Positions 6,285 to 9,212 of a stretch of 9,212 bases of DNA are shown piece after piece. Position numbers and translations under genes: made by a program. Source of the DNA: an uncultured Lachnospiraceae bacterium (GTDB lineage: Bacteria; Bacillota; Clostridia; Lachnospirales; Lachnospiraceae); contig CAJORC010000165.1 of the NCBI GenBank assembly GCA_905236615.1, forward strand, positions 1-9,212. The letters run 5' to 3'. The notes below the pieces were generated by a model that was given only the letters and a program-made list of their open reading frames with translations, was not told the DNA's origin and did not search any database. Position 1 is the first letter of the stretch, and the number at the start of each line of letters is the position of its first letter.

Positions 6285-8216
6285 TTAAATTATAATTTTC
6301 TGCCATACACTCATTTCACCGTTTCCACGGTTATTCCACTGACTGTAGGGCACCGCTTTAAGCTTAACCTTCTCTTTATCAAAATGAACTTCCCCATAAA
6401 GTTCATCTTTATCAACCTTACTCTTCAGCCTCAGGCCATCATATGACAGCAAAGGTATTTCTCCCACGGGACTCAGATCATCCGTTTCGACTATCTCTTC
6501 ATCAGCTTTAACATATATTTCCGAGAGGTGGTCTCCGTTATCCACTTCTTCCAGACAGTAGACAAGCGGTCCTTTTACAAGTGCAACCCTTCCGCTGTCT
6601 GCCCTGACATTATTATTTGCCGCTATCCAGCGGGGGCTGTTTTCAAAACTGATATCTAACTTATGTTTTCCGCTGCTTAACGCTATCAGCGCATAACCGG
6701 ACTTTACATCCCCGTCAAGTTCTTTTCCGTCAAGCTTTATAAATGTCTTTTTACTGAAATAAGGTATCCTCAGTTTTACTTTTCCTTCTCCGCTTAGATC
6801 CAGCTCAATGCTGACATCTCCTTTTCTCAGATAATCCGACTCCATCCGGACTCTGTAAGAAACTCCGCCGATATCCTCTTTTACGGAAGATGAAATATAT
6901 TCATGTATGTAAAGGCTTTCATCATCCTTTGCATATATGTACTGTCCCAGAGAAGAAAGTGTCCTTATCACATTCGGCGGACAGCATGCTACGCTGAACC
7001 ATTTCTGTCTTTCTGCCTTTACATGCATCATATAAGTGTGCTCTGTACAGAACTCCGGCACAAGCTCCAGCGGATTAACATAGAAATATCTGTCTCCTTC
7101 AATATTGATCCCGGCAAGTACTGTATTATAAAGCGCACGTTCCACCACGTCATAATATCCGGCGTCCCCCATGACCGATGCCATCCTCTGACCAAACATC
7201 ATCAGCCCGATCGAAGCACAGGTTTCACAGTAATTCGTATTGTTAGGCAGATCGTAATCAGCTGTAAATCTTTCCCTGAATCCGCTGCTTCCTATACCGC
7301 CTGTAATATACATCCGGCGTTTTACCATGTTATTCCAGATCCGGAGGCACGCATCCCTAAGCGGTTTATCGTCATACTCTTCCGCAAGATCTGCCATTGC
7401 CGAGCACATATACATTTCCCTTACTGCATGTCCTACAGCTTCCGACTGTTCAACCGGAGGCTTATCTGCCTGTGAGTATTCAAGGTCATACTTCATGAAC
7501 TCAGGAAAAAACTCGGGAAAATCATTTCGCCTCATTTCCTCTGCAAAATAATTTGGCTTCTGTCCGCGCTCATCAATAAAGTATTTTGCCTGTTCAAGAT
7601 ATTTCCTCTCGCCTGTTACCCTGTAAAGCTTTATAAGACCTATCTCAACTTCCTGATGCCCGCCATATCCTCTTATCTGGCCTTCTTCTCTTCCAAAAAT
7701 CCTGCATATCAGATCTGCATTCTTTTTTGCAACCTCAAGGAATTTTGTCTTTCCGGTTGCCTCATAATATGCAACCGCAGCCTCCATCATATGACCTGAG
7801 GTATAAAGCTCATGCCCTTCAACAAGGTTTTTCCATTTCCTCTCCGGCGCATTTATCTGAAAGTAAGTATTCAGATAACCATCCTCTTCCTGAGCTCTTT
7901 CTAACAGATCTATAACTTCCTCTGCCCTTTCCTCGAATGCTCCCGCCTGACCTCCGGCAATACTGTATGCCACAGATTCAAGCCATTTGTAAAGATCCGT
8001 ATCCTGAAATACAACACCTTCTCTTTTCCCCCGGATGTCTCCGGCAGCTATCCTGAAATTCCTTATACAGTAAGTCGCATCCGCTCCATCCGTATCATTG
8101 AGTATATCCCACTGATGCTCTAATATCTTTTCGCCGATCTTTTTGATGTAGTGGCCGAAAAGCTTATCAGTTATCGAGATATTCCTCAGATTGATATAGC
8201 TTAAATTTCTACTCAT
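6285..8216 (-). CDS. GH127 family glycosidase, beta-L-arabinofuranosidase-like
   Basis: The product is a 643-residue cytoplasmic enzyme (no signal peptide) matching GH127, whose model is Bifidobacterium HypBA1 (about 658 residues), which removes terminal beta-L-arabinofuranose with retention. The N-terminal two-thirds is the helical barrel, with 'EGHELYTSGHMMEAAVAYYEATG' (133-155) and 'RGYGGHQEVEIGLIKLYRVTGE' (182-203). Catalytic elements are all present: E315 ('RERFTADYDLPN') at the acid/base position, E331 and C333 ('ETC') plus adjacent C411-C412 ('ACCPPN') as the zinc ligands, C411 being the expected nucleophile. The E315-E331 spacing (16) equals that of E322-E338 in HypBA1. The remaining third is beta-sandwich. 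ATG 8216 is chosen over an in-frame TTG at 8225 because AAGGA (8230-8226) is 9 nt upstream. It is the first gene of the sugar operon. GH127 also includes enzymes for other rare pectic sugars, so exact specificity is open. Confidence 0.93.
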   Translation of the reverse strand: MSRNLSYINLRNISITDKLFGHYIKKIGEKILEHQWDILNDTDGADATYCIRNFRIAAGDIRGKREGVVFQDTDLYKWLESVAYSIAGGQAGAFEERAEEVIDLLERAQEEDGYLNTYFQINAPERKWKNLVEGHELYTSGHMMEAAVAYYEATGKTKFLEVAKKNADLICRIFGREEGQIRGYGGHQEVEIGLIKLYRVTGERKYLEQAKYFIDERGQKPNYFAEEMRRNDFPEFFPEFMKYDLEYSQADKPPVEQSEAVGHAVREMYMCSAMADLAEEYDDKPLRDACLRIWNNMVKRRMYITGGIGSSGFRERFTADYDLPNNTNYCETCASIGLMMFGQRMASVMGDAGYYDVVERALYNTVLAGINIEGDRYFYVNPLELVPEFCTEHTYMMHVKAERQKWFSVACCPPNVIRTLSSLGQYIYAKDDESLYIHEYISSSVKEDIGGVSYRVRMESDYLRKGDVSIELDLSGEGKVKLRIPYFSKKTFIKLDGKELDGDVKSGYALIALSSGKHKLDISFENSPRWIAANNNVRADSGRVALVKGPLVYCLEEVDNGDHLSEIYVKADEEIVETDDLSPVGEIPLLSYDGLRLKSKVDKDELYGEVHFDKEKVKLKAVPYSQWNNRGNGEMSVWQKIII

Positions 8217-8255
8217 CTCTCCCAATCCTTCAGCCGTGATACAGCCAAATCCCTT

Positions 8256-8269
8256 TGATTAATCGTTTT
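8256..8269. promoter_or_regulatory. Putative LacI-family operator O1 (proximal)
   Basis: On the minus strand this reads AAAACGATTAATCA, differing by one base from the site at 8326-8339. It is centred on a CG step flanked by A/T, as LacI-family operators usually are. Relative to the candidate promoter it covers about +7 to +20, where bound repressor would block transcription of the GH127 operon. Assignment to the adjacent regulator is inferred from proximity. Confidence 0.6.
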
Positions 8270-8282
8270 ACCTTATGGATAT

Positions 8283-8311
8283 AGCCTATCACTCTTCTGA
8301 AGAAAAGTAAA
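8283..8311 (-). promoter_or_regulatory. Candidate promoter of the GH127-ABC operon
   Basis: On the minus strand, TTTACT (8311-8306), a 17 bp spacer and TAGGCT (8288-8283) are preceded by a TG extension (TGA-TAGGCT). The -10 is poor overall but keeps the most important T, A and T positions. Its placement between two operator-like sites is the main support. A start near 8276 would give a leader of about 60 nt before the GH127 ATG. Confidence 0.4.
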
Positions 8312-8325
8312 TAGTTTTTCAAAAA

Positions 8326-8339
8326 TGATTAAACGTTTT
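8326..8339. promoter_or_regulatory. Putative LacI-family operator O2 (distal)
   Basis: On the minus strand this reads AAAACGTTTAATCA, with a perfect AAACGTTT core palindrome centred at 8334-8335. It matches O1 at 13 of 14 bases, in the same orientation, with centres exactly 70 bp apart. It lies at about -50 to -63 from the predicted start, a common position for an auxiliary operator that permits DNA looping. Confidence 0.6.
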
Positions 8340-8386
8340 TACACTTTGAACATATTTATGGACTGATTTTTGTGCAGTTCTTCAAT

Positions 8387-9212
8387 TCACCTTTTTATCA
8401 TCCTGCACTTCAGCTTACTGATGCTTTCTGCCTGATATTCCTCGTTATCAAGCATGTTAACCATGATATCCGCTGCGCTGCGTCCTATCTCAGAAAGAGG
8501 TATCGCGATAGATGAAAGCGGAGGAGTCAGCTCTTCACTTATTTCCCTGTTATCAAAACTAATGATCTCCAAGTCAGTTCCAATCTTTATTCCAGCTTCA
8601 TTCGCATAATCATAAACACCGACGGACATAGTATCACTCATCGAAAATATCGCATCAACACCTTTGGCTATCAGCTTTTTTGCTGCAGTATATCCGCCTT
8701 TTCGTTCCCAGTTACCGGCAAGCTCAAGTCCGGAATCAACCTTTATACCCTTTTCCTTAAGTGCTCTCCGGTATCCCCTTTCTCTTGCTGCGGTATGGAG
8801 CGATCCCTTCTCTCCCTTTATCAGACCGATCTTTTTTGCACCATTATCAACAAGAGAAGATACAGCTTCATAAACTGCTTCTTCATCATCATAGATTATT
8901 GAGGGTATCTTCTTGTCTTTATCAAATCCATAGGCGACCACTACCGGAACCGTACAGTCTGACGGCACGATATCTATTTCTCTCACATGTGCACCGATAT
9001 ATATGATCCCTGCGACTCTCTGGGATATCATTACGCGAAACTCACGACCTGCTGCATTTATATACTCATCATTCTTATAAAAATCATTATCATATTTTTT
9101 ATAAAGACGCAGATTCCCCAAAATAAACGAATATCCCTTCTCATCCAGATACTCGTTTATCCCGTCAACTATCTCCGCCGTATTAAATACTGTCAGGTCT
9201 TCGGTTATCACT
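8387..9212 (-). CDS. LacI-family transcriptional repressor (partial, 5' end outside window)
   Basis: The visible 274 residues are the effector-binding core of a LacI/GalR-family regulator, starting at the usual 'VITEDL..FNTAEIVDGINEYLDEKGY' strand and helix after the hinge. 'GAKKIGLIKGEKGSLHTAARERGYRRALKEKGI' is the central helix-strand region. The C-terminal part, 'DAIFSMSDTMSVGVYDYANEAGIKIGTDLEIISFDN' and then 'LTPPLSSIAIPLSEIGRSAADIMVNML', is the standard family signature. Roughly 55-65 N-terminal residues, including the helix-turn-helix, lie beyond the window edge, so DNA-binding residues cannot be read; the GTG at 9211 is an internal valine codon, not the start. The gene is upstream of and co-directional with the GH127 operon, with 170 bp between. 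It most likely represses that operon and responds to an imported or released sugar. No clear terminator follows, so some read-through into the operon is possible. Confidence 0.93.
   Translation of the reverse strand, partial: VITEDLTVFNTAEIVDGINEYLDEKGYSFILGNLRLYKKYDNDFYKNDEYINAAGREFRVMISQRVAGIIYIGAHVREIDIVPSDCTVPVVVAYGFDKDKKIPSIIYDDEEAVYEAVSSLVDNGAKKIGLIKGEKGSLHTAARERGYRRALKEKGIKVDSGLELAGNWERKGGYTAAKKLIAKGVDAIFSMSDTMSVGVYDYANEAGIKIGTDLEIISFDNREISEELTPPLSSIAIPLSEIGRSAADIMVNMLDNEEYQAESISKLKCRMIKR

Noticed and set aside
6287..6298. AAATTATAATTT, a 12 bp palindrome containing a perfect TATAAT on the minus strand just before the receptor gene, as an internal promoter.
   Set aside because: No acceptable -35 lies 16-18 bp upstream and there is no TG extension; short A/T palindromes arise easily. 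It remains a weak possibility.
8293..8303. TCTTC-T-GAAGA dyad in the spacer of the candidate GH127 promoter.
   Set aside because: Five-base arms with a one-base centre are too short to support an operator, and it does not match the two repeated sites.
8326..8342. CcpA catabolite-repression (cre) site overlapping O2.
   Set aside because: The TG and CA ends are too far from the central CG to fit the cre consensus; a site for the neighbouring LacI-family protein fits better.
1..9212. Search by eye for CRISPR arrays, insertion sequences, tRNA/rRNA genes, phage genes, toxin-antitoxin pairs or defence genes.
   Set aside because: No regularly spaced repeats, transposase motifs, tRNA-like folds or defence-protein signatures were seen; the genes fit ordinary metabolic and transport functions.

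Overview
The window reads as part of the chromosome of a low-to-moderate GC Gram-positive bacterium, most likely an anaerobic plant-fibre-degrading member of the Lachnospiraceae (Butyrivibrio-like). This is inferred from strong AGGAG-type ribosome binding sites, a lipoprotein solute receptor, a DUF624/YesL gene beside sugar-importer permeases, a GH127 enzyme and a small formate/nitrite-type channel. The genus cannot be proven from the sequence alone.

Left part (1-2288): a plus-strand gene for an unrecognised secreted protein (99-947) ends at a strong bidirectional terminator. The terminator is shared with a minus-strand phosphinothricin-type GNAT acetyltransferase (968-1513, GTG start). A divergent intergenic region of about 150 bp with two back-to-back promoter candidates separates the acetyltransferase from a compact six-helix FNT-family channel on the plus strand (1665-2288).

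Right part (2251-9212, all minus strand, read from high to low coordinates): the 3' part of a LacI-family repressor gene that runs off the window edge, a 170 bp regulatory gap, then a five-gene sugar operon. The order is GH127 glycosidase (beta-L-arabinofuranosidase-like, with catalytic Cys and zinc-ligand residues present), lipoprotein sugar-binding protein, MalF-type permease, MalG-type permease and DUF624 membrane protein. Spacings are 22, 56, 5 and 3 nt. The regulatory gap holds two near-identical CG-centred operator-like sites exactly 70 bp apart, flanking a candidate promoter. This suggests local LacI-type control with possible looping.

How it works together (inference): a short oligosaccharide carrying beta-L-arabinofuranose or a related sugar is captured by the lipoprotein, imported by the two permeases powered by an ATPase encoded elsewhere (none is present here), and cleaved in the cytoplasm by the signal-less GH127 enzyme. 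The resulting sugar, or the import substrate, would release the LacI-type repressor. A perfect 10 bp hairpin between the receptor and permease genes probably sets their different expression levels. The operon's last gene overlaps the convergent FNT gene by 38 bp with no visible terminator.

No mobile element, CRISPR array, tRNA or rRNA was seen, and no gene-free stretch exceeds 300 bases. I did not find a clearly unprecedented system. The most worthwhile leads are the regulatory architecture, the substrate of the GH127 importer module and the unrecognised secreted protein.
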